A DNA stretch of 64,000 bases from Rhodococcus sp. P1Y. GTDB lineage: Bacteria; Actinomycetota; Actinomycetes; Mycobacteriales; Mycobacteriaceae. Under the pieces are notes generated by a model that had not been told where the DNA came from, did not search any database, and saw nothing but the letters and a program-made list of their open reading frames with translations. Shown piece after piece: positions 20,167-30,719 of this stretch. The first letter of the stretch is position 1. Each line of letters starts with the position of its first letter. Location: positions 4,030,001 through 4,094,000 of the forward strand of contig NZ_CP032762.1 in assembly GCF_003641205.1 (NCBI RefSeq), given 5' to 3'. A program made the position numbers and the translations under genes.

Positions 20167-23100
20167 TCAGCCGGCCAGGCACCCAGGCCCGAGGAGTGCC
20201 TTCAGGTCACCCATCAACGCCGATGTCGGCGTGACGCGCAAACTGTCGTCGAGTTTCATGGCCGTGACTTTGTCTCCGCTCACCAACCGCAGGTGCACGT
20301 CCGACGTTCCGGGGTGACTCATCAGAATCTTCTTCAGCGCTCCGACCTTGTCAGCTGTGCACTGACGTGTCGGCAAGCTCACGGCGAGCGGCCTTGCGAC
20401 ACCGACTGCCGAGAGATCGGGCACGGCAAGGTCGTTGGCGATCAGTGAGATGCGATCGTCGCGGACCGAGACCCGCCCCTTCACCAGCACAACCGAGTCC
20501 TCGGTCACGTCTGCACCGAACACCGAGTACGACTGTGGGAAGAACAGCACTTCGATTCCGCCGACGAGGTCTTCGAGCTGTGCCGACGCCCAGGTCAGGC
20601 CGTTCTTGTTGATTCTGCGGTTGACCGACGCGAGAATTCCGCCGATGGTGACCTGGGTCCCGTCCTTGATGTCGCCTTCGAGGATCGCGGGGATGTTGGT
20701 ATCGGACTGCGCAGCCAACATGTGCTCGACGCCGAGCAGCGGGTGCCCCGACACGTAGAGGCCGAGCATCTCTCGCTCCAGTGCGAGGCGGTGCTTGGAC
20801 TCCCATTCCTCGTCCGGCACACGGACGTTGAACACCGATGAGATTGACTCGTCCGCGTCCTCGCCGCCGAAGAGGTCGAACTGTCCGATTGCCTCGGCCT
20901 TCTTGGTTCCCATCACCGAGTCGATGGCGTCGGCGTGAATGAGCATCAGGCCTTTGCGCGGATGCTCGAGCGAATCGAATGCACCCGACTTGATGAGTGA
21001 TTCGGTCACTTTTTTGCTGCAGGCGGTTGCGTCGATCTTGTTCAGGTAGTCCGAGAAGTCGGTGTACTTGCTCTTCTCCTCGCGCGCCCTGATGATCGAC
21101 GCCACCACGTTGGTGCCGACGTTGCGAACAGCACCGAGGCCGAACCGGATATCCTTGCCGACCGAGGCGAAGTTGAGCTCGGACTCGTTGACATCCGGTG
21201 GGAGCACAGTGATTCCGAGCTTGCGACAGTCGGCGAGGTAGATCGCCGACTTGTCCTTGTCGTCACTGACACTGGTGAGCAAGCCGGCCATGTACTCGCT
21301 CGGGTAGTTGGCCTTGAGGTACGCGGTCCAGTACGACACCAGCCCGTAGCCGGCGGAGTGAGACTTGTTGAACGCGTAGCCCGCGAACGGAAGCACGGTG
21401 TCCCACAGCGCCTTGATGGCGGCCTCGGAGAAACTGTTGTCCAACATGCCCTGCCGGAATCCGGCGTACGCCTTCTCCAGCTCCGACAGCTTCTTCTTAC
21501 CCATTGCTCGACGCAGCAGGTCGGCCTGACCGAGCGAGTATCCGGCAACCTTCTGTGCCAGCTGCATGATCTGCTCCTGGTACACGACCAGGCCGTAGGT
21601 CTGTCCGAGAATGACCTTGAGCGGCTCTTCGAGCTCGGCGTGAATCGGCTTGACCTCTTGACGGCCGTTCTTGCGATCGGCGTAGTCGTTGTGCGAGTTC
21701 ATGCCCATCGGGCCCGGGCGATACAGTGCGAGAACAGCGACGATGTCCTCGAATCCGGTGGGCTGCATGCGTCGCAGCAGGTCGCGCATCGCACTACCGT
21801 CGAGCTGGAACACTCCGAGTGTGTCACCGCGGGAAAGCAACTCGAACGTCGCCGGATCGTCGAGAGGCAACGAGTCCAGGTCGATGTCGATGCCGCGGTT
21901 GGCTTTGATGTTGTCGATGGCGTCACCGATGACGGTGAGGTTGCGCAGACCGAGGAAGTCCATCTTGAGCAGACCGATGGCCTCGCACGACGGGTAGTCC
22001 CACCCGGTGATGATCGCGCCGTCCTGCGCACGCTTCCACACGGGAATGGCGTCGGTGAGAGGCTCGGAGGACATGATCACCGCGCAGGCGTGGACGCCCG
22101 CATTACGAATCAGACCCTCCAGACCCTTCGCCGTCTTGTAGATGGTCGCCACGTCCGGGTTGGAATCGATCAGCGCACGAACCTCGGTCGCTTCCTTGTA
22201 CCGCTCGTGCGCGGGATCGGTGATACCCGCGACCGAGATGTCCTTGGCCATGATGGGCGGCGGCAACGCCTTGGTTATCTGGTCCGCGATGTTGAACCCC
22301 GGCTGCCCGAACTGCACACGCGCAGAGTCCTTGATGGCGGCCTTGGTCTTGATGGTTCCGAAGGTGATGACCTGTGCGACACGGTCGCTGCCCCACTTCT
22401 CGGTGGCGTAGCGAACCATCTCTCCGCGGCGCCGGTCGTCGAAGTCGATATCGATATCGGGCATCGACACACGCTCGGGGTTGAGAAATCGCTCGAACAG
22501 CAGGCCGTGTGGCAGCGGGTCGATGTTGGTGATGCCCATCGCGTATGCGACGAGCGAACCTGCAGCCGATCCACGGCCCGGTCCCACGCGAATTCCGACA
22601 GTCTTCGCGTGGTTGATGAGGTCGCCGACCACAAGGAAGTAGGCGGGGAATCCCATTTCGAGGATGACGCCGATCTCGTACTTCGCGCGCGAGAGGTACT
22701 CCTCGGTCGGTCCGCCCGGAAACCGTCGGTCGAGCCCGGTCATGACCTCGTGTTCGAGCCACGTGCCCTGAGTGTGTCCCTCGGGCACCGGAAAGATCGG
22801 CATCCGGTCGCGGTGCTCCCAGACCTCGTCGTAGGGCTGAACGCGTTCGGCGATCAGCAGAGTGCTGTCGCAGGCTCCCGGGACCTGGTCGTCCCACAGC
22901 TCGCGCATTTCGGCGGCAGACTTCAGGTAGTAACCGTCACCGTCGAACTTGAACCTGGTCGGATCACTGAGTGTCTTACCGGTCTGAATGCACAGCAGCG
23001 CTTCGTGGTTCTCCGCTGCATCCTTGGTGACGTAGTGGCAGTCGTTGGTCGCGAGAGGCGGAATCGAGAGCTTCTGTCCGATGTCGAGCAGGCCTTCACG

Positions 23101-23703
23101 GACACGTCGCTCGATCGACAATCCATGATCCATCAGCTCGAGAAAGAAGTTGTCCGGTCCCCAGATCTCGCGCCACTTGGCTGCGGCTTCGAGGGCCTCG
23201 CGGTCCTGTCCGAGGCGCAGTCGCGTCTGAACTTCGCCGGAAGGGCAGCCGGTGGTGGCGATAATGCCTTCGGCATGCGAGGCGATGATCTCCTCGTCCA
23301 TCCGTGCCCACTTGCCGAGCTGGCCCTCGATGGATGCCAGGGACGAGAGTTTGAACAAATTCCTGACGCCCGTCGCGTTCTCGGCGACCATGGTCATGTG
23401 GGTGTACGCGCCGCTACCGGAAACGTCGTCGGACTTCTGACTTCGGTCGCCCCACAGAACACGCTTCTTGTTGAATCGTGACTCGGGGGCTATGTAGGCC
23501 TCGATGCCGATGATCGGCTTGATGCCTGCCTTCTTGGCTTCGTTGTAGAACTCGCTCGCTCCGTACATGTTGCCGTGATCTGTCATACCGACAGCGGTCA
23601 TTCCCAACCGATTCGCCTCCGCGAACAGCGGTGCAATCTTGGCCGCGCCGTCGAGCATCGAGTACTCGGTGTGGTTGTGCAGATGAACGAACGAGTCAGC
23701 CAC
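20167..23703 (-). CDS. dnaE1: DNA polymerase III alpha subunit DnaE1
   Basis: Replicative DNA polymerase (C family), 1178 residues. The N-terminal PHP domain ([29 protein letters not shown]) keeps its metal ligands; in actinobacteria this domain is the proofreading exonuclease. The palm carries the catalytic PDIDIDFDD motif near residue 417 and the fingers hold [19 protein letters not shown]. Downstream come LRRAMGKKK, the tandem HhH region, a clamp-binding QFDLF (about 935-940) and a C-terminal OB fold ([13 protein letters not shown]...VLFFPQSY). It stands alone on the minus strand downstream of lspA-rluD, the order seen in mycobacteria. Confidence 0.97.
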   Translation of the reverse strand: MADSFVHLHNHTEYSMLDGAAKIAPLFAEANRLGMTAVGMTDHGNMYGASEFYNEAKKAGIKPIIGIEAYIAPESRFNKKRVLWGDRSQKSDDVSGSGAYTHMTMVAENATGVRNLFKLSSLASIEGQLGKWARMDEEIIASHAEGIIATTGCPSGEVQTRLRLGQDREALEAAAKWREIWGPDNFFLELMDHGLSIERRVREGLLDIGQKLSIPPLATNDCHYVTKDAAENHEALLCIQTGKTLSDPTRFKFDGDGYYLKSAAEMRELWDDQVPGACDSTLLIAERVQPYDEVWEHRDRMPIFPVPEGHTQGTWLEHEVMTGLDRRFPGGPTEEYLSRAKYEIGVILEMGFPAYFLVVGDLINHAKTVGIRVGPGRGSAAGSLVAYAMGITNIDPLPHGLLFERFLNPERVSMPDIDIDFDDRRRGEMVRYATEKWGSDRVAQVITFGTIKTKAAIKDSARVQFGQPGFNIADQITKALPPPIMAKDISVAGITDPAHERYKEATEVRALIDSNPDVATIYKTAKGLEGLIRNAGVHACAVIMSSEPLTDAIPVWKRAQDGAIITGWDYPSCEAIGLLKMDFLGLRNLTVIGDAIDNIKANRGIDIDLDSLPLDDPATFELLSRGDTLGVFQLDGSAMRDLLRRMQPTGFEDIVAVLALYRPGPMGMNSHNDYADRKNGRQEVKPIHAELEEPLKVILGQTYGLVVYQEQIMQLAQKVAGYSLGQADLLRRAMGKKKLSELEKAYAGFRQGMLDNSFSEAAIKALWDTVLPFAGYAFNKSHSAGYGLVSYWTAYLKANYPSEYMAGLLTSVSDDKDKSAIYLADCRKLGITVLPPDVNESELNFASVGKDIRFGLGAVRNVGTNVVASIIRAREEKSKYTDFSDYLNKIDATACSKKVTESLIKSGAFDSLEHPRKGLMLIHADAIDSVMGTKKAEAIGQFDLFGGEDADESISSVFNVRVPDEEWESKHRLALEREMLGLYVSGHPLLGVEHMLAAQSDTNIPAILEGDIKDGTQVTIGGILASVNRRINKNGLTWASAQLEDLVGGIEVLFFPQSYSVFGADVTEDSVVLVKGRVSVRDDRISLIANDLAVPDLSAVGVARPLAVSLPTRQCTADKVGALKKILMSHPGTSDVHLRLVSGDKVTAMKLDDSLRVTPTSALMGDLKALLGPGCLAG

Positions 23704-23894
23704 GAAGTTGTCTCCTGAGGGTCACACGGGTCTAAATTTCTGACGCCGAAGCGCTACTCACTCTAGGCGTTCGAACCGACAGATCCTCCCGCACTCTCGG
23801 TGTGTCCGACCCACCAGCGTGTCGGCCCTGGCGGCGTCGTGACGGGTGTGACGGAAGAGACGCATGTAGGGAATCCGGGTGGCGGCGAACCTGC

Positions 23895-24560
23895 CTACGC
23901 CGGCGGAATCGGCCCGTCGTCCGGTAGCGGACCGACGACATCGACGTAGTCCGGCAGCAACGCTCGGACCGCGAACTTCCCAGCCCTCGCGTCGGAGGGA
24001 AGTGACTCCACCGCCCTCACGTCGGGTCTCGACCGAATCGAATCGAGTGCCGTCGCCGGTGCATGGACGACGAGACCCACCACGCAGTCGCAGCCCGCGG
24101 CAAGCCGGGACGCGGACACGCCGTCGATCTGCGCCTGGCGGTCCCACTGACCCATCGAGCCCTGCAGACGCGACGCCGCAACATCGCCGGCTTCCGTGAC
24201 AGATCGTTCGGTGCCGGGAACACCGACGGCGATCACCTGAGTCTGTACGCGCTCCAACGGCACTCGCACGAGGACCTGAGCGATACGCACACCACCAGCC
24301 GCCTCGAAGGCACCGACGGGGGATGTCTCAGCGGTGAACGAGACGAGGCTCCAATGCAGATCGTCATCAGCCGAAGCCAGGTCGACACTCTCCCATGAAC
24401 GAGCGATGTACTCGTCCACCGTTTCCCCGTTGTCCGGGCCCAGGCGGTCGGTGTTCACGCCGGGCCTCGGAATCGGATTCGCGACGCCGACGAACCAGAA
24501 CAGAAGAAGAAACGCCAGGACGAGCACCCCTAACTCACCGACACGTCTCCACCTCGTCAT
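23895..24560 (-). CDS. Membrane-anchored protein of unknown function
   Basis: A 221-residue protein with one N-terminal membrane helix ([19 protein letters not shown], residues 12-30) and a predicted extracytoplasmic domain of about 190 residues ([34 protein letters not shown]..., [22 protein letters not shown]). It holds a CDC motif (AAGCDCVVG). The ATG overlaps the rluD stop by 4 nt (ATGA), so it is translationally coupled to the lspA-rluD operon. The domain is not recognised. Coupling to lipoprotein signal peptidase hints at an envelope role but proves nothing. Confidence 0.75.
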   Translation of the reverse strand: MTRWRRVGELGVLVLAFLLLFWFVGVANPIPRPGVNTDRLGPDNGETVDEYIARSWESVDLASADDDLHWSLVSFTAETSPVGAFEAAGGVRIAQVLVRVPLERVQTQVIAVGVPGTERSVTEAGDVAASRLQGSMGQWDRQAQIDGVSASRLAAGCDCVVGLVVHAPATALDSIRSRPDVRAVESLPSDARAGKFAVRALLPDYVDVVGPLPDDGPIPPA

Positions 24561-25483
24561 GCCGAGCGCAACACCTCGAGTGCATGTTTCAGATCGGCGG
24601 GGTATTCGCTCTCGATCTCCACCCAACGACCGTCCGACGGGTGTGCGAATCCAAGAGACTTGGCGTGCAGCCACTGACGTTCGAGACCGAGGCGTTCGGC
24701 CAGTCGGGGGTCGGCGCCGTACGTCAGGTCGCCGCAGCACGGGTGGCGCAGCGCGGAGAAGTGGACGCGAATTTGGTGTGTTCGCCCCGTCTCCAGATGG
24801 ACATCGAGCAGGCTCGCCGCCTGGAACGCTTCGATCGTGTCGTAGTGCGTCACACTCGCCTTGCCGTCGGCCCGCACCGCGAACTTCCAGTCGTTGCTGC
24901 CGTGCCTGGCGATCGGAGCGTCGATCGTACCGCTGCTCGGATCCGGATGCCCTTGCACGAGTGCGTGATACCGCTTCTCGATGGTCCGCTGCTTGAATGC
25001 TCGTTTGAGCACGGTGTACGCCCGTTCGGACGTGGCAACGACCATGACACCCGACGTACCGACGTCGAGACGATGCACGATGCCCTGCCGCTCGTGCGCA
25101 CCCGACGTCGAGATGCGGAACCCGGCCGCGGCAAGGCCACCGATGACCGTCGGTCCGGTCCAGCCGACGCTGGCGTGAGCTGCGACACCGACGGGCTTGT
25201 CGACGGCGACGATGTCGTCGTCGGCATACAGAATCTCCATGCCGTCCACAGGTTCTGCTTCGATGGTCAGTTCACGCGCCGGTTCGGGCAGAACAACCTC
25301 GAGCCACGATCCAGCCGACAGCCGATCGGACTTACCCGCGGCCACCCCGCCGACGGACACCGACCCCTCCTCGGCCAACGCGGCCACGACGGTTCGCGAC
25401 AGCCCGAGCAGCCTGGAGACTCCCGCATCGACCCTCATGCCGTCCAACCCGTCGGGAACGGGCATCGATCGCGATTCCCTCAC
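24557..25483 (-). CDS. rluD: RluD-family rRNA pseudouridine synthase
   Basis: Pseudouridine synthase of the RluA/RluD family, 308 residues. It has an N-terminal S4 RNA-binding domain ([30 protein letters not shown]) and the catalytic [17 protein letters not shown] with its aspartate, then [11 protein letters not shown] and [19 protein letters not shown]. The likely target is helix 69 of 23S rRNA. The GTG start overlaps lspA by 4 nt (GTGA). The same lspA-rluD order is common in actinobacteria. Confidence 0.92.
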   Translation of the reverse strand: MRESRSMPVPDGLDGMRVDAGVSRLLGLSRTVVAALAEEGSVSVGGVAAGKSDRLSAGSWLEVVLPEPARELTIEAEPVDGMEILYADDDIVAVDKPVGVAAHASVGWTGPTVIGGLAAAGFRISTSGAHERQGIVHRLDVGTSGVMVVATSERAYTVLKRAFKQRTIEKRYHALVQGHPDPSSGTIDAPIARHGSNDWKFAVRADGKASVTHYDTIEAFQAASLLDVHLETGRTHQIRVHFSALRHPCCGDLTYGADPRLAERLGLERQWLHAKSLGFAHPSDGRWVEIESEYPADLKHALEVLRSA

Positions 25484-26193
25484 TTGCCACCGGCCGAACC
25501 GGCGTCGGCGACGTCCTTCTTCGACGACGCCCGTTCACCGTTCGGTTCGAATCCGAACAGGCTGAGCAGGACCAACAGGATCGCGCCACACACGATCGAG
25601 GAGTCGGCGACGTTGAACACCGGCCACCAACCGACCGAGACGAAGTCGACGACATGGCCCTGAAGCGGGCCGGGAGAACGGAAGAAGCGATCGATGAGGT
25701 TGCCGAGTGCTCCACCGAGCACAAGACCCAATCCGAGCGCCCAGGGCGTCGACCGCAGCGTACGACCGATGCGGATCACCCCGATGACGACGCATACCGC
25801 GACGATCGTGAGGAGCCACGTCATCCCTGTCGCCATCGAGAACGCGGCGCCTGGGTTCCGAACGAGACGCAACGTCACCACGTCGCCGATGATCGAGACC
25901 GGCCTGCCTGGCGTGATCCAATGCACGACCGCAATCTTGGTGACCAGATCGAATGCGAGGACGACGAACGCAATCAGTATCAGCAGCCTCGTGCGCAGTG
26001 CGCGGGGAGCCATTCCCTCTGCGGGCACGCTGCGCTCTGTGTCACCGGGCTCTGTATTACCGAGCTCTGTGTGACTGGGCTCGGCGCTGGCCTGTTCCGT
26101 GCTGGTCGGCTGATCGGCACCGGGATCGGGACCCGGCTCTGGACTGGTCGAATCGGTCGGACGGTCGTCACTCACACCCCCATCATGGCGCAT
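25480..26193 (-). CDS. lspA: Lipoprotein signal peptidase LspA
   Basis: Inner-membrane aspartyl protease (signal peptidase II) that cleaves signal peptides of diacylglyceryl-modified prolipoproteins. The catalytic aspartates lie in [12 protein letters not shown] and [12 protein letters not shown], and RNPGAAFSM is the conserved third region; four membrane helices are visible. The protein is 237 residues because of a hydrophilic 60-residue N-terminal extension built from short repeats ([15 protein letters not shown]). A GTG start at 26175 is possible. Three predicted lipoproteins lie directly beside it. Confidence 0.93.
   Translation of the reverse strand: MRHDGGVSDDRPTDSTSPEPGPDPGADQPTSTEQASAEPSHTELGNTEPGDTERSVPAEGMAPRALRTRLLILIAFVVLAFDLVTKIAVVHWITPGRPVSIIGDVVTLRLVRNPGAAFSMATGMTWLLTIVAVCVVIGVIRIGRTLRSTPWALGLGLVLGGALGNLIDRFFRSPGPLQGHVVDFVSVGWWPVFNVADSSIVCGAILLVLLSLFGFEPNGERASSKKDVADAGSAGGK
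26035..26094. repeat. 15-bp tandem repeat in lspA 5' end
   Basis: Three degenerate 15-bp units begin at 26035, 26050 and 26065 (CTCTGTGTCACCGGG, CTCTGTATTACCGAG, CTCTGTGTGACTGGG), with a fourth decayed copy at 26080. They encode pentapeptides of the form (G/S)(D/N/H)TE(P/L/R) in the hydrophilic N-terminal extension of LspA. Confidence 0.7.
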
Positions 26194-26264
26194 CGAAGCC
26201 CCGCAGCCCTCACCCGGATCCGAGTCGGCCGCGCGCTCCGACCGACTGTCCGTAGCCTGGTCCC

Positions 26265-27203
26265 GTGATCTCGACTATCAAGACCCCGCCGCTACGTATC
26301 CGATATCTTGCCGTCGCGGTCACCGCAACTGCGCTGCTTGCCGGGTGCGGAAGTGCGGACGACGACGCAAGCGGTGACGAGTCGTCGCCGGCGACGACGA
26401 CGTCGGGAGTGTCGCTGCCCGTCACCCCCGTGACGATCGAACTCGTAGATCCGGGGACCGAACCGCGCAGTCCCGTCACCCCCGACCTTTCCGGCGAGCA
26501 GTCGGTCACGCTGACGACCAGCTCGTCGGTCACACAACAAATCGACGACCAGGCGGTCCAGGATTTCTCGACCCCCGAGCTGACAATTCCGCTCGTCGCG
26601 CGAGCACCCGAATCCGACGACGACCGCGAAGTGAATCTCCGCGTGGGCACCGCTACGTCCGCCGACCAGAGACTCACCGAGGCACTGGCGGCCGCGGACG
26701 GCTCCGAAGCCGGGCTGACGGTGACCGACACGGGTGCAGTCACGGCGCTGCGGATCACACCGGCCGACGCTGCTCAGGACTCGGCGCGAGCAGCCATTGA
26801 ACAAGCGCTGAACCAGGCTGTATACCGCTCGATCTCGTTCCCGGAGGGCGAGGTAGGCATCGGGGCAGTCTGGACGGCACAACAGCAGGTGATCAGCGGC
26901 CTCACGCTGAACCAGACCACCACGGCGACACTGCGCGAACGCACCGGTGATGTGATGACGGTCGATATCCGAATCGATCAAACACCTGAGTCGACGACGC
27001 TCGAACTCCCCGACGACGGGGGCCAGCTCGCAATCGACACGTACACGATGACGGGGACCGGAACGCTCCAAATCGACCTGACCAAACCGCTCCCGGTAGG
27101 GGGCGAGGTCACGGTAGGCGGAAACCAGCAGTACTCGGATCCGGAAGGTACGACAGTGCTGCGTCAGGACATCGCCGACACGCTTCGTTGGACTACCGCG
27201 TGA
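26265..27203 (+). CDS. Putative lipoprotein, DUF6263-like
   Basis: A 312-residue exported protein. A basic N-terminus and hydrophobic stretch end in the lipobox LLAGC (Cys about 27), followed by a Ser/Asp/Thr-rich linker. The remainder looks like a beta-rich domain ([37 protein letters not shown]-type segments, [22 protein letters not shown]), reminiscent of actinobacterial DUF6263 lipoproteins. That family call is tentative. Its GTG start is divergent from lspA, and its stop overlaps the next lipoprotein gene by 4 nt. Confidence 0.75.
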   Translation: MISTIKTPPLRIRYLAVAVTATALLAGCGSADDDASGDESSPATTTSGVSLPVTPVTIELVDPGTEPRSPVTPDLSGEQSVTLTTSSSVTQQIDDQAVQDFSTPELTIPLVARAPESDDDREVNLRVGTATSADQRLTEALAAADGSEAGLTVTDTGAVTALRITPADAAQDSARAAIEQALNQAVYRSISFPEGEVGIGAVWTAQQQVISGLTLNQTTTATLRERTGDVMTVDIRIDQTPESTTLELPDDGGQLAIDTYTMTGTGTLQIDLTKPLPVGGEVTVGGNQQYSDPEGTTVLRQDIADTLRWTTA

Positions 27204-27940
27204 ACCGGTGGTCGATCGTCGTTGCCGCGGTATCGATTCTCGGACTGACCGCGTGCGGCGGAACCGACGACAATGCCTCCGACGCTGCGCGCGTGGAGGC
27301 GGCACCAGAAGTCGCCGCACCGAACCCCTTGACCGGTGCCGCGATCACCGACGAAGCCGATCTACAGTCCCGTTTGCTCACGACCGACGATCTACCGGCC
27401 GGCTTCACCGTCGTCGCCGATCCCGTTCGCGATCTCGGACTCGATCCGGCGCCTCAGTACGACGCGGAGGACAAGTCCGGCACCGATCCACAGCGTTGTG
27501 CCGACGTGCTCGCCGAAATAACCCGGCAGTCCCCCGGCGCCGCGGTCGACGCCAAGGTTCGATACTCCGGACCCGACTTTTCCTCGATCGACCAAGACGC
27601 TGCCAGTTACCTCGGCGACGGTGCTGCCGACGCGTTCTCCGCTGTCCAGCAGACCCTGGGGTCCTGCTCCGAGTACTCCGGCACCGACGCCGACGGCATC
27701 GCAGTCGAATACTCGGTCAGTGCACGCAAACAGGAGACGATCGGGGATGCGTCGACGTCCGTTCGACTGGAGACGACAAGCGAGGGATACACACTCGTAT
27801 CGGATGCGGTGGTGACCGTCGTCGATCACACCGTCGTTCAGCTCGTCGCCACCAGTCAGGAGGGAGTCGATCCCAGCTCTCTCACGGAGCTGGCTCGCAC
27901 GGCCGCTGATCGAATCCGCGGCGTCGGCGCCGGTCTCTGA
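27200..27940 (+). CDS. Putative lipoprotein with sensor-like domain
   Basis: A 246-residue lipoprotein with signal peptide and lipobox LTAC (SILGLTACGG). The mature part opens with LLTTDDLPAGFTVVADPV, the style of the extracellular sensor or lipoprotein domains of mycobacteria (PknH_C/LpqN-like), and holds two further cysteines (QRCADVL, LGSCSEY) that could form a disulfide. GTG 27200 overlaps the previous stop as GTGA and is preferred to a TTG 12 nt upstream. The function is unknown; the coupling suggests that the two lipoproteins act together. Confidence 0.75.
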   Translation: MNRWSIVVAAVSILGLTACGGTDDNASDAARVEAAPEVAAPNPLTGAAITDEADLQSRLLTTDDLPAGFTVVADPVRDLGLDPAPQYDAEDKSGTDPQRCADVLAEITRQSPGAAVDAKVRYSGPDFSSIDQDAASYLGDGAADAFSAVQQTLGSCSEYSGTDADGIAVEYSVSARKQETIGDASTSVRLETTSEGYTLVSDAVVTVVDHTVVQLVATSQEGVDPSSLTELARTAADRIRGVGAGL

Positions 27941-27967
27941 CCGCAACCGGACTACCCCGAAACGACT

Positions 27968-28010
27968 CGATGCCGGTGCCGCCTCCCGTTCGGAGGCGGC
28001 ACCGGCATCG
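27968..28010. terminator. Strong bidirectional terminator
   Basis: A perfect 19-bp stem (CGATGCCGGTGCCGCCTCC and its complement) with a CGTTC loop lies between the convergent lipoprotein genes ending at 27940 and 28035. No long T run follows on either side, so part of its effect may come from stem stability alone. Confidence 0.8.
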
Positions 28011-28034
28011 GTATATCGGGGCGACGCTAGTGAA

Positions 28035-28541
28035 TCAAGCGCACGCAGGCGAGGTCAGCTGCGCGAGCTGAACCAGACCACACGCGTTGTCCTTCGAGAG
28101 CTTCCACACGCCGTCTTCGGCGACGAAGACGAAGCTTCCCGGGTTGGCCTGACCGTTGATGGTCAAGGTCGCACCTGCGTTGAGGGTGCCGTCACCGAGG
28201 TCGTCGACGCTCGTGATCTGGATTTGTGCACCGTTCTGTACGGCAGCTGCGGCGACCTGGTTGATGAGCTCAGGGTCTGCTTCCGCTCCCTGGATCAGCT
28301 GCGCCTTCTCCTCGACCGGAACAGCCGGGTCGAGACCGCGAAGCAGTTCGGTGTTGAGCTCTTCGGGAGTGGGGACGGGAGGAAGATCTCCCGCGGGCGG
28401 GGTGGCCGCCGAGGACGCTGCCGAGGACGTCGTCGTCGTCTTGGTGTCGCTGCTGTTATCGGAGCTACATGCCGTCATTGTCAACGCTGCGGCGATTGCG
28501 ACGCCTGCAACGATGGCCTTACGGGTGTTACGAAGCTTCAA
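28035..28541 (-). CDS. MTB12-like (CFP-2) secreted lipoprotein
   Basis: A 168-residue exported protein with signal peptide and lipobox TMTAC (Cys about 25), a Ser/Thr/Ala linker, and a domain matching the low-molecular-weight antigen MTB12 family: PTPEELNTELLRGLDPAVPVEEKAQLIQGAE, TLTINGQANPG, FVAEDGVWKLS. A cysteine pair (NACGL, SPACA) near the C-terminus could form a disulfide. MTB12 relatives are abundant secreted antigens of unknown function. It is transcribed alone on the minus strand against the terminator hairpin. Confidence 0.85.
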   Translation of the reverse strand: MKLRNTRKAIVAGVAIAAALTMTACSSDNSSDTKTTTTSSAASSAATPPAGDLPPVPTPEELNTELLRGLDPAVPVEEKAQLIQGAEADPELINQVAAAAVQNGAQIQITSVDDLGDGTLNAGATLTINGQANPGSFVFVAEDGVWKLSKDNACGLVQLAQLTSPACA

Positions 28542-28703
28542 GTGCTCTGTCCCTTCGGTAGTGCTTATCGCGGTATTGGTTCTCGGTCATGTGCTGTCGC
28601 CCGCACGGAGCGACGTCGGCCTGAGTTCATCCCGGCTGCTCCACTATGCCATCCGGGAGGTCGACCGGAAAGAAGCAAGGCTACTCACCGGTAGGAATCA
28701 CTG

Positions 28704-30041
28704 TCATTTCATGCTGTCGAGTGCATCCGCCACAACGAGTAGGTTGTCTCGCTCGGCGAAAGTCCGAGCCCGACCCGGCCCTGACGACCGCGTCTCGAAA
28801 CGGACGGTCACTACGGAATGACCGGCCCCCTGGATCCACCCGTGTCCGTATTCAGGATGCCTTACATCGATACCAGGTTGCCAGTTCGGGCCCTGTTCTC
28901 TTACCGAAGCCACAATGTCTCCCACCGCAGGTTCGTCGCCCACTGCAACATCCGTTTCGTGGTCCAGCTCGGGAAACAACGACCCTTGCTGGACGCTGGA
29001 CAGTCCGGCCAAACCGACTCCGACCAGGCGAACGGGACCGAGTTCGACGGGATCGAGGACCTGACGCTGTGCGGTCGCGACAATGGTCTGCTTGTCGACC
29101 GTCGCGTACGGAAGGGTCACCGACCGGGTCACGATGCTCATGTCCGATTTGCGGAGTTTCAGCACGACGGTTCGAGCGGCGCGACCGTCTTTCAGCAACC
29201 GCCGGTGTGCCGCGTCCGCGCTCGCCTCCACGGCTGCTCGAAGCTGAGCGAGGGTGACGAGGTCATGCGCAAAGGTGGTCTCGGCGCTGACCTGCTTCGC
29301 CTCGGCGCGTTCCGCAACGACCCTGTCGTCGATGCCTCGCGCGAGCTTGTGCAATGCCGGCCCGACCGTCGCACCCAGGATCGACGCGACCTCCGATTCG
29401 GGCGTCGCGACGAACTTGCCTATCGTGTCGATGCCCAGACGTCGAAGTTTGTCGTCCGCCACCGGACCGATCCCCCACAGCTTTCGCACCGGCAATGCCG
29501 CCATCAGCGCAGTCTGCTCGGCGGGCGAGACGACTCGGACGCCGTCGGGTTTGGCGAGTCCCGACGCGATCTTGGCGATCTGCTTCCCGGTGCCCGCGCC
29601 GAGCGATGCCACGAGCCCTGTTTCGTTCATGACGATGGTCCGCAGCATCTCGCAGAACTCGGCGACTTCCGCCGCGGTCGCGCCCGCAAGTTCGGCGGGT
29701 TCGCCGAAGCCCTCGTCCATCGACAGCTGTTCGATGACCGGCATCCGCACGCGCAGACCGTCGAAGACCTGTCGACTCAGTGCCTGGTAGAGAGCCCCGC
29801 GCGGCGGCAGCACCACGGCGCCCGCACCTACGAGGCGTCGTGCCTGATGCATGGGCATCGCCGACCGTGCACCGAACACTCGAGCTTCGTAACTGCACCC
29901 CGCAACTACCCCTCGGCCGCCGGCTCCGCCGACGAGTACGGGTCTACCGCGCAGCGTCGGACGTGTGAGCTGCTCGACCGACGCGAAGAATGCGTCCATG
30001 TCGAGATGCAGCACCCAACGCCTACTGCGTGAGTCGGTCAC
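28704..30041 (-). CDS. dinB: DNA polymerase IV (DinB/DinX)
   Basis: Y-family translesion polymerase, 445 residues. Catalytic motifs are [14 protein letters not shown] and SMDEGFGE; the little-finger domain follows ([22 protein letters not shown]). A clamp-binding QGSLFP is near residue 350, and a C-terminal extension typical of actinobacterial homologues ([24 protein letters not shown]) closes the protein. GTG 30041 and TTG 30047 are both possible starts. It lies about 30 bp downstream of def on the same strand, so it may be read from the ileS transcript. Confidence 0.9.
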   Translation of the reverse strand: MTDSRSRRWVLHLDMDAFFASVEQLTRPTLRGRPVLVGGAGGRGVVAGCSYEARVFGARSAMPMHQARRLVGAGAVVLPPRGALYQALSRQVFDGLRVRMPVIEQLSMDEGFGEPAELAGATAAEVAEFCEMLRTIVMNETGLVASLGAGTGKQIAKIASGLAKPDGVRVVSPAEQTALMAALPVRKLWGIGPVADDKLRRLGIDTIGKFVATPESEVASILGATVGPALHKLARGIDDRVVAERAEAKQVSAETTFAHDLVTLAQLRAAVEASADAAHRRLLKDGRAARTVVLKLRKSDMSIVTRSVTLPYATVDKQTIVATAQRQVLDPVELGPVRLVGVGLAGLSSVQQGSLFPELDHETDVAVGDEPAVGDIVASVREQGPNWQPGIDVRHPEYGHGWIQGAGHSVVTVRFETRSSGPGRARTFAERDNLLVVADALDSMK

Positions 30042-30071
30042 AACCAAAAAATACCCTTGAGCAAGGACACG

Positions 30072-30719
30072 TCACGTCTTCGAGAGGGGGAATCCGAGCG
30101 CAGACGCAGCCCGCCCAGGCGACGGCTCTGCCCATCTCTCCGCATAGACGTCGTTGGCGGTCAACGACCTGGTGACCGCTCGGTCGATGTAGACGGTGCC
30201 GTAAAGGTGATCCGTCTCGTGCGCGACGATTCGAGCAGGCCAACCGTGGAACACCTCGTCGATATCGGTGCCACTGTCATCGACGCACCGCAGATGGACA
30301 GAGGCCGCCCTCGGGACTACTGCCTGATAACCGGGCACGCTGAGGCAGCCTTCGTAGAATTCTCGTTTTTCGTGGCCCACCGAGGTGTAGGTCGGATTGA
30401 TCACCACTCGAAACGGAAGCGGAGTCCGCTCACGAACACGTGATACTTCTTCGCTCACGTCGTACATGTCCTCGATGACCGCAAGGGCCAGGGGAATGCC
30501 GATCTGCGGCGCAGCGAGCCCGACACCGGGTGCGTCGTGCATGGTGGCACGCATGACCTCGACCAGACGAGCGAGCGTGCGGCGTTCGAGCTGACCGTCG
30601 AGCGCTGCCGCAGGCGTACGCAAGACCGGTTCACCGACAGTGACGATGGGCACGACCCCGTCGCGAGCTCCCGACAGGAGCTCGCGAACGGCGTCTTCGA
30701 CGGATTCTCCCGCGGTCAT
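30072..30719 (-). CDS. def: Peptide deformylase
   Basis: Metal enzyme that removes the formyl group from nascent N-terminal methionine. The 215-residue protein has all three family motifs: [18 protein letters not shown] and HETDHLYG. The last two supply the Cys and two His metal ligands and the catalytic Glu. The ATG overlaps the ileS stop by 4 nt (ATGA), which couples its translation to ileS. Confidence 0.95.
   Translation of the reverse strand: MTAGESVEDAVRELLSGARDGVVPIVTVGEPVLRTPAAALDGQLERRTLARLVEVMRATMHDAPGVGLAAPQIGIPLALAVIEDMYDVSEEVSRVRERTPLPFRVVINPTYTSVGHEKREFYEGCLSVPGYQAVVPRAASVHLRCVDDSGTDIDEVFHGWPARIVAHETDHLYGTVYIDRAVTRSLTANDVYAERWAEPSPGRAASALGFPLSKT

Noticed and set aside
21358..23481. 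707-codon open frame on the plus strand inside dnaE1
   Set aside because: It is antisense to dnaE1 and arises from high-GC codon bias. Its translation is Arg/Val/Asp-rich without domains.
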